This document shows, one piece after another, positions 54,145 through 63,474 of a DNA stretch of 64,000 nucleotides. The position numbers and the translations under genes were made by a program. The notes beneath the pieces are model-generated. The model was given only the letters and a program-made list of their open reading frames with translations, was not told the DNA's origin and did not search any database. The first letter of the stretch is position 1. Each line of letters opens with the position of its first letter. This DNA comes from Pseudoalteromonas haloplanktis ATCC 14393 (GTDB taxonomy: Bacteria > Pseudomonadota > Gammaproteobacteria > Enterobacterales > Alteromonadaceae), in the NCBI RefSeq assembly GCF_000238355.1, contig NZ_AHCA01000008.1, forward strand, positions 124,001 to 188,000, in the 5' to 3' direction.

Positions 54145-55092
54145 TTATTGTATAGCCACAGCCAATTGGTGATATAAACCAATCCCTACAGTGACGTTAA
54201 ACGCGAAGGTAATACCCAGAGAACTGAGCATTGCCAAGCCGATATCTGCTTTTGGAATTGCAGCTTTAATCGCCGCGGGGGCGGCAATATAGGAGGCGCT
54301 GGCTACTAAGCTTGCTAATACAACCACGGAGCCTAGTTCGAGTTTTAAGGCTGTGCCGGCAGTAACCCCAATTACGCCTAAAAACAGCGGTGTGATTAAC
54401 GCAAACAATGCAACTCGCCAATGATGCCAAGGAATAGGACGCAGTGTTTTAGCAGCTGTTAATCCCATCTCCAGTAAAAATAACGCTAGTACCACTTTAA
54501 AACTGCTGGTAAGCAAGTTAGTCACTTGGCTGCCTTGTTGTGTGCCGTAAAGCATACCAATGATAACGCCACCGACTAAAAGAATGATGCTTTTATTGGT
54601 AAGGGTTTCGTGCCACAGTGTTTTTAGTGAAAGCGTGCGTGTACTGTTGTTTTCTTTATCAAGACGTCTGTAAAGTAATAAGCCAACAATAATCGCCGGT
54701 AATTCTAGCATCACTAAATAAAGTGTAACCTCTGCGCCAACAATGAGTTGTGACGATTCGGCATAAGCCAGTGCAACGGCAAAAGTGCCTGCGCTGACAG
54801 ATCCATAGTGGGCAGCAATACTGGCACTGTTAGCGACGGATAGTTTTACAACATACTTTAAAACTGGATAGAGCATCAGTGGAATAAATGCGCCCAACAA
54901 CATTACTGAGCCCATTTCTGGCAGCAACTGCCAGCTTAGATTACCGTGCAACACCATACCGCCCTTTAAGCCAATTGTGAGCATCAGCAACAAGCTAAGC
55001 GTTTCGTAGGTCGCTTGCGGTATTTTTAAATCAGATCGCAACAGCCCTGCAACCAAGCCTAAAACAAAAAACATTACAACAATATCTGGCAC
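54145..55092 (-). CDS. Sodium-dependent bicarbonate transporter family permease (SbtA-like)
   Basis: A 315-aa, ten-helix membrane protein of the SbtA family. Signatures are GLKGGMVL, AHYGSVSAGTFAVALAYAES and ASYIAAPAAIKAAIP. In cyanobacteria SbtA imports HCO3- with Na+; in heterotrophs it may feed anaplerotic carboxylation. The frame is open to 55185, but GTG at 55092 has AAGGGG a few nt upstream and gives the usual N-terminus, so it is preferred. It is divergent from a LysR gene, a common pairing for this family. Confidence 0.85.
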   Translation of the reverse strand: MPDIVVMFFVLGLVAGLLRSDLKIPQATYETLSLLLMLTIGLKGGMVLHGNLSWQLLPEMGSVMLLGAFIPLMLYPVLKYVVKLSVANSASIAAHYGSVSAGTFAVALAYAESSQLIVGAEVTLYLVMLELPAIIVGLLLYRRLDKENNSTRTLSLKTLWHETLTNKSIILLVGGVIIGMLYGTQQGSQVTNLLTSSFKVVLALFLLEMGLTAAKTLRPIPWHHWRVALFALITPLFLGVIGVTAGTALKLELGSVVVLASLVASASYIAAPAAIKAAIPKADIGLAMLSSLGITFAFNVTVGIGLYHQLAVAIQ

Positions 55093-55171
55093 ACTTTTCC
55101 CCTTAGTATGTGAAGTGGCGCTATTGTAATGAAAACTTTGTATAGTAAATAATAAAATGATTAATAGATAC

Positions 55172-55199
55172 CTATAGGTTATCATCTATAGGTTATCAT
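55172..55199. repeat. Perfect tandem 14-bp repeat in the sbtA-lysR intergenic region
   Basis: CTATAGGTTATCAT occurs twice in direct succession (55172-55185 and 55186-55199), followed by the related CAACAGGTTGC. It is centred between the divergent starts and may be the LysR-type regulator's binding region. Confidence 0.8.
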
Positions 55200-55252
55200 C
55201 AACAGGTTGCTGTACTTTAGTGTTGTTTATAATTTTTCTTTAAGAGGTAGAC

Positions 55253-56197
55253 ATGGATTTAAGGCATATATCATTTCGATTGCTTGAAGTGTTTATGAGT
55301 GTGGTGAAAACAGGCTCGATCAGTGAGACAGCCAGAGCGCTGCATTTAACTCAACCTACGGTTTCTTTACAAATTAAGCGTTTACAAGAGGCGGTGGCAG
55401 AGCCGTTAATTTTAATGCAACAGCAAAAATTAACGGTGACCGAAGCAGGCTTGGAGTTATTTAAAACATGCCAACAGATTTTTGGCCAGTTTGATGATTA
55501 CAAAGACTTTTTAGCAGAACTTAGAGGCGGCGAGCGCGGCCGTTGTAAAATTGCTATGGTTAATACCGCCCAATATATTTTGCCTAAGTTACTTGGGCCA
55601 TACAGTAATTTACATCCCCATGTTGAACTCCCCTTAGAAATTGGCAATCGTGCAGAGGTGTTGGGTCGGTTTGATCGTGGTGAAGACGATATTTATGTGT
55701 TCAGTCATCCGCCATCTCTGGAGCACGCAAAAGCAGCGCGTTTTTTACAAAATCCACTTGAATTTATTGTGCCCAGAACTCACTCCCTTGCAGCGGCCAA
55801 TGAGATCACGCTGGCTGAGCTGACAAGTTATCGATTTTTATTAAGAGAGCCGGGATCCGCTACCCGTATGTTGTTTGAAAGTGAATTACAGGGACGCGGT
55901 TTAGTGTTAAGTAACAGTGTACAAATGGCAAGTAATGAGGCTATTCGTGTCGCGGTATCATCTGGGATGGGTGTCGGTGTACTTTCTCGTCATGTACTGC
56001 CTAAAGGTGATGAGAGTTTTAAAGTGCTCAGTGTCAAAGATACGCAACTTGCCAGCCATTGGTATTTTGTTATTCGTACCGATCGACATTTATCTCATGC
56101 GGCACGTAGCTTTTTGCAATTTGCTGAGCACAGCTTAACGCGCTATTTAGATGCTCGCTGGGTATGCAATGAGCTAGGCCAGCTTGATCTAAACTGA
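55253..56197 (+). CDS. LysR-family regulator divergent from the bicarbonate transporter
   Basis: A 314-aa LTTR. The HTH (about 4-62) reads LEVFMSVVKTGSISETARAL then HLTQPTVSLQIKRLQEAV, close to CbbR/CmpR/CysB-type regulators. The effector domain follows (90-295), with REPGSATRMLFE in the CbbR style. Its divergent placement and the tandem repeat between the genes suggest it controls the SbtA-like gene. AAGAGG is the ribosome site. Confidence 0.9.
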   Translation: MDLRHISFRLLEVFMSVVKTGSISETARALHLTQPTVSLQIKRLQEAVAEPLILMQQQKLTVTEAGLELFKTCQQIFGQFDDYKDFLAELRGGERGRCKIAMVNTAQYILPKLLGPYSNLHPHVELPLEIGNRAEVLGRFDRGEDDIYVFSHPPSLEHAKAARFLQNPLEFIVPRTHSLAAANEITLAELTSYRFLLREPGSATRMLFESELQGRGLVLSNSVQMASNEAIRVAVSSGMGVGVLSRHVLPKGDESFKVLSVKDTQLASHWYFVIRTDRHLSHAARSFLQFAEHSLTRYLDARWVCNELGQLDLN

Positions 56198-56442
56198 TAC
56201 CAATCGACTTAATTATACCAATCGACTTAAATATTTAACCATTCTAGTGGGCTAAATAAAGCGCTAACTGCGTTATAAATTTTTCATGTACGACTGCATG
56301 GATGCAGGAGGTAGAGCAATGCAGGAGCAATTGCCGAGAACAACTACATGTCAAAATTTATGCCTTGTTATCACTGTATTTATCTGTCGCTATAAATGGT
56401 CAGTAACTTAACACGATTGGTATTACTTAACAGGATTGATAT
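56197..56442. repeat. MITE-like palindromic repeat, copy 2, with loop insertion and doubled ends
   Basis: Same element as 7508-7668. The core runs 56215-56423. An additional outer copy of the left end (ATACCAATCGACTTAA at 56197-56212) and a degenerate outer right end (ACTTAACAGGATTGATAT, 56425-56442) flank it. At the hairpin tip about 45 extra bases are inserted (about 56291-56335), containing AGGAGG (56306-56311) 7 nt before an ATG (56319) that opens a 30-codon frame ending in the right repeat (56411). It sits between the convergent LysR and LacI genes. Confidence 0.85.
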
Positions 56443-56461
56443 GAGTTCTTGCAGCAACTAG

Positions 56462-57463
56462 TTATTTTAGCGACGGCGTTGAGTCACGCAAAATTAGATT
56501 TGGCTGGAATATATGATTAATAGTAATGCCGGTGTGCTTATAAATATCTTTAAGTACTAAATTAGCTGCCATTTTTCCCATTTCTGGTACTGGGTTGTTG
56601 ATCGTTGTAAGCGTTGGGTACAAGTAGTTGGTAAAAATGACGTTATCATAACCAATAATGGCAAGATCACTAGGCAGGTTAAAGCCGTGCTCTCGGGCAT
56701 ACTTCATAGCCCCTGAGGCCATTTCATCATTTGCACACACTAGCGCAGTAAAGGAAATCTTGTTATCGATGAACGACTTCAAACCATCGTTACCGCCTGT
56801 TTCTTTGAAGTCGCCAATATAAAATAAGTTTTCATCGAACTCGATACCAAATTCACTCAGGGCTTGTTTATGACCTTTAAGTCGATCTGATGCATCTATT
56901 TTAAATTGTGGTCCTGCAATATACGCAATGTTTTTATGACCTCGGGTGATCATGCTCTTAGTCGCTAAATACCCACCCATTACGTTATCTAGGCTGATGC
57001 AGTTGTCTTTGATCTCTTCAACATAGCGGCTTATTAAATAAATGGGCGTTTTACCTTGACTAAGCTCAATTAAATATTCGTTTGAGACAGCTTCAACATG
57101 GGCAATAATGGCATCACAATTTCGACTGATCAAAAATTCAAACCCGTTTTTCTCTTTAGTTTCGTCACTGTGACCTGGCGTGATTATTACGTGTTTGCCA
57201 GCCGCACGAAGTTGCTCTTCGATCGCAGACATCATTTGGCCGAAAAATGGACCATCTAACTCAGAGACTAAAATACCGACACTGCTGGTTCTACTTGAGG
57301 CAAGGGAGCGAGCAATAGAACTTGGTTGATAGCCAAGCTCTTGCATTGCCTCCATGACTTTCTTTTTAGTTTTTTTACTCACATAGTCATTATTGTTCAG
57401 AACTCTGGACACAGTGGACAGGGATACACCTGCAAGCTCTGATACCTGATAAATTGTAGCCAT
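56462..57463 (-). CDS. LacI-family repressor of the beta-glucoside locus
   Basis: A 333-aa regulator with an N-terminal LacI HTH (IYQVSELAGVSLSTVSRVLN, residues 4-23, then hinge IARSLASSRT) and a periplasmic-binding-like effector domain. It is downstream of the GPH symporter and GH1 genes on the same strand. The two palindromes between the GH1 and GH3 genes (60531, 60591) have the GCGC-centred form typical of this family's operators, so it likely represses both transcripts until a beta-glucoside binds. Confidence 0.92.
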   Translation of the reverse strand: MATIYQVSELAGVSLSTVSRVLNNNDYVSKKTKKKVMEAMQELGYQPSSIARSLASSRTSSVGILVSELDGPFFGQMMSAIEEQLRAAGKHVIITPGHSDETKEKNGFEFLISRNCDAIIAHVEAVSNEYLIELSQGKTPIYLISRYVEEIKDNCISLDNVMGGYLATKSMITRGHKNIAYIAGPQFKIDASDRLKGHKQALSEFGIEFDENLFYIGDFKETGGNDGLKSFIDNKISFTALVCANDEMASGAMKYAREHGFNLPSDLAIIGYDNVIFTNYLYPTLTTINNPVPEMGKMAANLVLKDIYKHTGITINHIFQPNLILRDSTPSLK

Positions 57464-57531
57464 TGATTTCCTAACGTTAATGCTCTGTTTTATATGATAT
57501 TTTATAAATCAGTATTGAGTGTTTATGTAAT

Positions 57532-59058
57532 TTACACATTCCTGCGACTAATTGCCAAGTCTTCTGTAATTTTTTGTGTCATTTGCGAAGTAAGTGGATA
57601 AATTAACATCAACGCTGCACCTAAGAATGCAAATGCTGCTGGTATCCAGCTCATTAATAATTGCATGCCGGGTAGTGATTGCTTGATAGTTGATTCATCC
57701 ATACCGTTATAGCCGTAACCTGCTAATACAACCAACACCAACGCACCGGCAAAACCACCACCGGTTTTTTGTACAAAAGTACCAGCAGAATAGATTAAGC
57801 CTGTAGCACGGCGTTTGTTCTTCCACTCAGAATAATCAGCAGAATCCCCCAACATGCTAAAAAATAAGGTTGGCATCATGGCGGCAAAAAACTCAGCTGC
57901 ACAACCAAAGGTGAAAACAGCCGCAATATTATCACTTGGCACCCAATAAAAGGCGGTAGTTAATAAGCCACTTAAAACCAGCGATACAATAAATAGGTTA
58001 CGTTTGCCTAACACCTCAGCTAGTTTACCTGTCGCCAAAGCACCAAAAATAGAAACAATTAATAACGCGACAAAATACTGTCCAGCCATCAGTTCATCAG
58101 CAACCTGATACTTAAAGTAATAGGCAATAACACCATATTTAATACCATTGAACATCATGGTTAAAAAGCCAATACCGAGTAGGATAAGCCAAGGTTTGTT
58201 GGTTAATAAATCAACCATGTCGCGCTGCGTACCGGTTAAATTACTTTGATCTTTGTTGAGTAGTTTTTTTATTACGAACGTCATGACCGCCATAATCACA
58301 GCGAAAAATAAGCCACTGTAGATGTCACGATAGTAAAAGAATAAAGTGGTTGCGAGCAGAGGTAAAATAATAAACGGCAGATTTTTAGTTAAATCTTTGA
58401 GCTCTGATTTTAAACTCCCTTCGTTGGATGCATGTGGGATGACACGCTCTTTTGTTGACACAAAAGTGATCACCATCAATGCAATCAATAGTGCCGCAAA
58501 TAAATACATAGTTAATTGGTAGCCTTTGGCATTATCGCCATCACCAAAATAAGCCACTAACTCAGGCAAAAAACCCATGACTAATAACCCGCCTGCAAAC
58601 GCGCCAGCGAAACGAAAACTGGATAGTTTAGTTCGCTCGGTATCATCGGGGCTCATTACGCCCATTAAGGCTGAATAGGGCACATTACTGACGGTATAGG
58701 CGAGGGTTAAACCGATATAAGTGACGTAGGCGTAAATTAATTTATTGGTTTCATTGAAGTCAGGGGTGGTAAAACATAACACCATAAATAACCCTAACAA
58801 AGGAGCTGACCAGAGTATCCAAGGTCTAAACTTACCAAAGCGGGTGTTTGTCCTGTCGGCAATCATACCCATAATAATATCGGTCACACCGTCAGATAGA
58901 CGCACGACTAAAAATAACATGGCAGCCGCTGCGGCAGAGATGCCAAAGGTGTCGGTATAAAACACCGCAAGATAGGCAAGAGCACCACGCCAAACTAAAT
59001 TGGCACCGGCGTCACCCATGGCATAACCGACTTTTTCATATAAAGGTATTTTATTCAC
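57532..59058 (-). CDS. GPH-family sugar:cation symporter (MFS)
   Basis: A 508-aa inner-membrane symporter of the glycoside-pentoside-hexuronide family (MelB/XylP relatives), about 12 helices. The N-terminal YEKVGYAMGDAGANLVWRG and VRLSDGVTDIIMGMIADRTNTRFGKFRPWILW (in part) are diagnostic. A central cytoplasmic segment is larger than usual (about 205-280). It most likely imports short beta-glucosides released by the GH3 lipoprotein. It lies between GH1 upstream and LacI downstream. Confidence 0.9.
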   Translation of the reverse strand: MNKIPLYEKVGYAMGDAGANLVWRGALAYLAVFYTDTFGISAAAAAMLFLVVRLSDGVTDIIMGMIADRTNTRFGKFRPWILWSAPLLGLFMVLCFTTPDFNETNKLIYAYVTYIGLTLAYTVSNVPYSALMGVMSPDDTERTKLSSFRFAGAFAGGLLVMGFLPELVAYFGDGDNAKGYQLTMYLFAALLIALMVITFVSTKERVIPHASNEGSLKSELKDLTKNLPFIILPLLATTLFFYYRDIYSGLFFAVIMAVMTFVIKKLLNKDQSNLTGTQRDMVDLLTNKPWLILLGIGFLTMMFNGIKYGVIAYYFKYQVADELMAGQYFVALLIVSIFGALATGKLAEVLGKRNLFIVSLVLSGLLTTAFYWVPSDNIAAVFTFGCAAEFFAAMMPTLFFSMLGDSADYSEWKNKRRATGLIYSAGTFVQKTGGGFAGALVLVVLAGYGYNGMDESTIKQSLPGMQLLMSWIPAAFAFLGAALMLIYPLTSQMTQKITEDLAISRRNV

Positions 59059-59086
59059 TGTGTGTTTCTTATCGTTGTTTTAAGTG

Positions 59087-59120
59087 ACTAGCCGATTTTA
59101 CATTGAAATTGTCGGCTAGT
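59087..59120 (-). other. Hairpin between GH1 and symporter genes
   Basis: ACTAGCCGA (59087-59095) and TCGGCTAGT (59112-59120) are perfect 9-bp inverted repeats with a 16-nt loop in the 74-bp gap. There is no T-run of note on the minus strand, so it may tune symporter expression or stabilise the GH1 message. Confidence 0.6.
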
Positions 59121-59132
59121 ATAAGTTACCAA

Positions 59133-60461
59133 TTAGCGATTGGTAATCAACTTACTGTATGCAAGGCCACTGGCTTTGACTGTACGTTGTTGCGTATGAT
59201 AATCAACGTATACAATACCAAAGCGCTTTAAATAACCTTCGGCCCATTCAAAGTTATCCATTAAACTCCAAGCGAAATAGCCATCAACGCGAACACCTTG
59301 CTCAGTTGCGTTGTGTAGCGCTGTTAAATGTTGTTGATAGTAGCTAATACGATCTATATCGTTTACTTCACCATTATCAATTGTATCCTTCATCGCAGCC
59401 CCATTTTCGGTAATATAAATAGGTGGCAAGGTGTATTTTTCATTGAGTGATACTAATAAATCCGTGAGGGCTTGCGGGTAAATTTCCCAACCAATATCTG
59501 TCAGCGGCCCTTGGTGTGGACGCTCATCGTAAAAGTCATCATCACTCGCTTGATAATGCAGGCGAGTATAAAAATTTACGCCAAGATAGTCTAAAGGTTG
59601 TGCAATGATATCCATGTCACCGGGGTGAATTTCTGGGCGCTGTTCATTTGGTAATTGGTCAATGATGTCGGGGTATTTTCCTTCCATTACAGGGCGCATA
59701 TACCACTGATTAATATAGTCATCTGCAAATGCAGTGGCTTTTAGATCAGCGTCACTTTGGCTTACTGGGTAGCAAGGGGTAAAATTTAGCACAATGCCAT
59801 TTAGGGAGTTAGGGCTATTTTTAGCAAGAACTTGCATCGCAAGACCATGGCCTAATAATAAGTGATGTGCTGCTTTTCGGCCAAACTCGCGGCCCACAAT
59901 ACCTGGTGCATGAACACCAATTTCATAGCCTAAGTACGAGCTACAAAATGGTTCGTTTAGGGTTGCATAAGAATAAACACGTTCAGCAAATGCTTCGCTT
60001 ACCAAATCAACATATTTTGCATATTCAAAAGCGGTATTACGGTTAAGCCAGCCTCCTTTATCTTCTAAATATTGTGGTAAATCCCAATGATAAAGGGTAA
60101 CAAACGCTTTAATGTTGCGACGTGCCAATTCATCTAAAATATCTGTATAAAACTTTACACCAACCGGGTTTAGGCTACCATCTGCTTTGATCACGCGTGG
60201 CCAAGAAATAGATAAGCGGTAAGCATCAACACCTAAAGAGTCTATTAACGCAATATCATTTTCCCAATTGTGATAGTGATCACATGCAATTAAGCCGTTT
60301 GAATTATCAGCAATTTTACCTGGCGTGGCACAAAACGTATCCCAAATACACGGTAGGCGACTATCTGCAGCCCCTTCAATTTGAAATGATGCTGTAGCAA
60401 CACCAAAGGTAAACTCTTTACTAAGTAGCGGCGAGTTAGTGGGTAAAGATAATTGTTTCAT
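59133..60461 (-). CDS. GH1 beta-glucosidase
   Basis: A 442-aa retaining glycosidase of family GH1. The acid/base Glu170 is in TLNEPF and the nucleophile Glu352 in YITENGAA. Other marks are FTFGVATASFQIEGA at the start and WSLMDNFEWAEGY at the end. No signal peptide, so it hydrolyses imported cellobiose or laminari-oligosaccharides in the cytoplasm. First gene of the GH1-symporter-lacI unit; LacI-type operators lie 70-140 bp upstream. Confidence 0.95.
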   Translation of the reverse strand: MKQLSLPTNSPLLSKEFTFGVATASFQIEGAADSRLPCIWDTFCATPGKIADNSNGLIACDHYHNWENDIALIDSLGVDAYRLSISWPRVIKADGSLNPVGVKFYTDILDELARRNIKAFVTLYHWDLPQYLEDKGGWLNRNTAFEYAKYVDLVSEAFAERVYSYATLNEPFCSSYLGYEIGVHAPGIVGREFGRKAAHHLLLGHGLAMQVLAKNSPNSLNGIVLNFTPCYPVSQSDADLKATAFADDYINQWYMRPVMEGKYPDIIDQLPNEQRPEIHPGDMDIIAQPLDYLGVNFYTRLHYQASDDDFYDERPHQGPLTDIGWEIYPQALTDLLVSLNEKYTLPPIYITENGAAMKDTIDNGEVNDIDRISYYQQHLTALHNATEQGVRVDGYFAWSLMDNFEWAEGYLKRFGIVYVDYHTQQRTVKASGLAYSKLITNR

Positions 60462-60530
60462 TAATAGAAAACCTCAGCTGGCATAGACAGTTTTTAAATA
60501 TGTTTTTGTAGTCAAAAATTATAATTCTTG

Positions 60531-60544
60531 TGAAAGCGCTTCCA
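60531..60544. promoter_or_regulatory. LacI-family operator 1
   Basis: TGAAAGCGCTTCCA, a near-perfect palindrome centred on GCGC, 70 bp upstream of the GH1 start. One mismatch from the symmetrical TGGAAGCGCTTCCA. Confidence 0.8.
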
Positions 60545-60589
60545 TAAATAATTTGATTAATACGCTGTGATGGTATTTAATGCTATTTC

Positions 60590-60603
60590 GGGAAGCGCTT
60601 CCA
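60590..60603. promoter_or_regulatory. LacI-family operator 2
   Basis: GGGAAGCGCTTCCA contains the perfect 12-bp palindrome GGAAGCGCTTCC (60591-60602). The centres of the two operators are about 59 bp apart, allowing one repressor tetramer or two dimers to control both divergent genes. The rest of the 304-bp gap is promoter DNA without other recognised structure. Confidence 0.85.
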
Positions 60604-60765
60604 TATTCAGGTTAGTGACTATTTCTTAACAGGTCAATAGTTAAATTTAGATAACCCTAAATACTTGTTTGTTACTAATACCAAGTAGCAGGCTAGCCTA
60701 GGGCACACGATAACGTGTAGCCGGCGCTCTTAAACCAATCACTGATAAATGATAGGTAAATAAAA

Positions 60766-63348
60766 ATGATAAAACACTTACACACAACAAAGTTACCCAT
60801 TTTAAGTATGTTAACTGGCTTAGCACTGCTTGCAGGTTGTTCGAATAGCGAAGCTGAAAAATCGAGTTATACATCGGATCTGGCAAAAGAAGTTAATGCG
60901 CTTGACGGTAATTTAGCAATTTGGCCCAAGCTGAATTACCAAGTAGAGAAGGATCCAAAAATAGAAGCAAAAATAGCCCACTTTCTAGAGTCTATGACCC
61001 TTGAGCAAAAAGTGGCACAGATGATCCAGCCAGAAATACGCGATATAACGGCTGATGATATGCGTCAATATGGTTTTGGCTCTTACTTAAATGGGGGAGG
61101 ATCATTTCCTAATGCTAATAAGCACGCCACTCCCCAAGATTGGATAGCCTTAGCTGAAGCTATGTATCAGGCCTCAATTGATGACTCGTTGGATGGCAGT
61201 CGTATTCCTACTATGTGGGGCACTGATGCCGTACATGGTCATAATAACGTTATTGGCGCGACGTTGTTCCCTCACAATATAGGGTTAGGCGCTGCGAATA
61301 ATCCCGCTTTAATTGAAAAAATAGCCGCTGCAACGGCAATCGAAGTGATGACAACGGGCATTGATTGGGTATTTGCCCCAACCGTTGCTGTTGTGCGTGA
61401 TGATAGGTGGGGACGTACTTATGAAGGCTATTCTGAAGATCCAGAAATTGTACGTGAATACTCTGCGGCAATCGTTAATGGTCTGCAAGGTCATGCAAAT
61501 GGTGATTTTTTAAGTGATAAGCGGGTGATCAGCACGGTTAAGCATTTTTTAGGTGATGGTGGCACTGTTGATGGTGACGATCAAGGAGATAATATTGACT
61601 CTGAACAAGCGCTGTTTGATATTCATGCACAAGGCTATATAGGCGGCCTTGCTGCAGGCAGTCAATCTGTGATGGCGTCGTTTAATAGCTGGCATGGAAA
61701 GAAAAATCATGGGAATAAATACCTGTTAACCGATGTATTAAAAACTCAAATGGGGTTTGATGGTTTTGTCGTTGGCGACTGGAATGGCCACGGACAAGTG
61801 GCAGGTTGTACTAACGAAAGCTGCCCGCAAGCAGTGAATGCCGGCCTTGATATATTCATGGTGCCAACAGGTGCGTGGAAGCCATTGTATGAAAATACCA
61901 TTGCGCAAGTTAACGCGGGTGAAATCGCCATGAGCCGCATTGATGATGCCGTTGCACGTATCTTAAGGGTGAAACTTAGAGCAGGACTATTTGATAAACC
62001 AAGCCCGGCTAACCGCCAATTTTCTGGTAAAACACAATTGATTGGTGCTCAGGAACACCGTGCTATTGCAAGACAAGCTGTGCGTGAATCACTGGTTTTA
62101 TTAAAAAATAAACAAAATATTTTACCATTAGCTGCTAACTCACGAATTTTAATCGCCGGAGATGGCGCTGATAACATTGGTAAACAATCGGGTGGTTGGA
62201 GTATTACTTGGCAAGGCACGAATAACGAAAATGCTGATTTTCCAGGCGCCACATCAATTTATGCAGGTTTAAAAGCACAAATTGATGCTGCCGGTGGTGA
62301 AGCAATCTTAAGTATTGATGGGTCTTTTGAGCAGCAGCCTGATGTGGCTATTGTGGTGTTTGGCGAAGAGCCTTATGCAGAAGGTCATGGCGATCGAGAC
62401 AATCTTGAATTTGAGCGCAATAATAAAAAGTCGTTGGCGTTATTAAAAACACTTAAATCAAAAGGTATTCCAGTTGTGTCAGTGTTTATTTCAGGGCGAC
62501 CAATGTGGGTCAATGCTGAGTTAAATGCATCGGATGCATTTGTTGCAGCCTGGTTACCTGGCACTGAAGGGCAGGGCGTTGCTGATGTATTACTTAGAGG
62601 TCCTGATGGACGAAGCCAATACGACTTCAAAGGCAAACTGTCTTTTTCATGGCCTAACTCACCATTACAAACGAGCGTTAATAAAGGTGATAAAGAGTAT
62701 TCACCGCTATTACCTTATGGTTTTGGTTTAACTTATGGCGATACGAGTACTCTTTCTGATGATCTAAGTGAAGACTCCGGTGTTGATATCGCTGACTTGG
62801 CTCCGCTTGGCATTTTTAATGGTTCATTGACCAACCCATGGCGATTATTCTTAAAGTCAGGCGAGCAGCAACATCAGGTGGTTAGTAACAGTGTGGCGTT
62901 TGCTGGTATTGAATATCGAACAGAAGATAAAGATATTCAAGAAGATGCGCTGTCGTTTGTATTTAAGGGTAACGAATTAGCAATCGCTGAGATAAACAGT
63001 AACTTCACTGAAGACAAGGTTGCTTATATTGAAGCAAATTCAACATTAAGCTTTGATTATAAAGTCAAAAGTACACCTAGCTCCGCGCTTTACATTGCCA
63101 TGACGTGTGAACAGGGCTGCGGTGGTCGAATTGATATAAGCCAGGTGTTAAATAATTCAGCACTAAATACATGGCAAACGCTCAGTATTGATTTGAAGTG
63201 CTTTGCAGATAAAGGTGTTGATTTTGCAAGGGTAACTAGTCCATTTTCATTACAGAGTGAAGGTCAGGCTGAGATATCTGTAGCGAATATTAATTTTGTA
63301 CCAGAAGGTGTAAAGCAAGGTGCGATCACTTGCCCAGCAAGTGAGTAA
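60766..63348 (+). CDS. GH3 exo-beta-glucanase / beta-glucosidase lipoprotein (ExoP-like)
   Basis: An 860-aa family GH3 enzyme. The signal ends in LLAGC (about 21-25), a lipobox, so it is anchored in the envelope. The GH3 N-terminal barrel contains the nucleophile Asp338 in VVGDWNGHG; KHFLGDGGTVDGDDQGDN is the conserved loop. The second GH3 domain (about 440-640) follows and a C-terminal carbohydrate-binding-like jelly roll ends the protein (about 680-860). The architecture matches ExoP, the exo-1,3/1,4-beta-glucanase of a marine Pseudoalteromonas. It releases glucose or short sugars from laminarin-like or cello-oligosaccharides. Divergent from GH1, sharing the operators. Confidence 0.94.
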   Translation: MIKHLHTTKLPILSMLTGLALLAGCSNSEAEKSSYTSDLAKEVNALDGNLAIWPKLNYQVEKDPKIEAKIAHFLESMTLEQKVAQMIQPEIRDITADDMRQYGFGSYLNGGGSFPNANKHATPQDWIALAEAMYQASIDDSLDGSRIPTMWGTDAVHGHNNVIGATLFPHNIGLGAANNPALIEKIAAATAIEVMTTGIDWVFAPTVAVVRDDRWGRTYEGYSEDPEIVREYSAAIVNGLQGHANGDFLSDKRVISTVKHFLGDGGTVDGDDQGDNIDSEQALFDIHAQGYIGGLAAGSQSVMASFNSWHGKKNHGNKYLLTDVLKTQMGFDGFVVGDWNGHGQVAGCTNESCPQAVNAGLDIFMVPTGAWKPLYENTIAQVNAGEIAMSRIDDAVARILRVKLRAGLFDKPSPANRQFSGKTQLIGAQEHRAIARQAVRESLVLLKNKQNILPLAANSRILIAGDGADNIGKQSGGWSITWQGTNNENADFPGATSIYAGLKAQIDAAGGEAILSIDGSFEQQPDVAIVVFGEEPYAEGHGDRDNLEFERNNKKSLALLKTLKSKGIPVVSVFISGRPMWVNAELNASDAFVAAWLPGTEGQGVADVLLRGPDGRSQYDFKGKLSFSWPNSPLQTSVNKGDKEYSPLLPYGFGLTYGDTSTLSDDLSEDSGVDIADLAPLGIFNGSLTNPWRLFLKSGEQQHQVVSNSVAFAGIEYRTEDKDIQEDALSFVFKGNELAIAEINSNFTEDKVAYIEANSTLSFDYKVKSTPSSALYIAMTCEQGCGGRIDISQVLNNSALNTWQTLSIDLKCFADKGVDFARVTSPFSLQSEGQAEISVANINFVPEGVKQGAITCPASE

Positions 63349-63390
63349 GCTATAAATAATAAATTTTTAACGTATTTTGTTGTGTTGTCC

Positions 63391-63418
63391 AAAGCCCTTT
63401 AATTTTAAAGGGCTTTTT
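63391..63418. terminator. Terminator between GH3 and the halogenase-like gene
   Basis: AAAGCCCTTTAA (63391-63402) pairs with TTAAAGGGCTTT (63405-63416), with A-run and T-run on both sides, so it suits both convergent transcripts. Confidence 0.9.
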
Positions 63419-63474
63419 ATCTTTTTAAAGTAATTATTTAACGTTTTTACTGTATTTAGTAAATTTGGCTCAAG

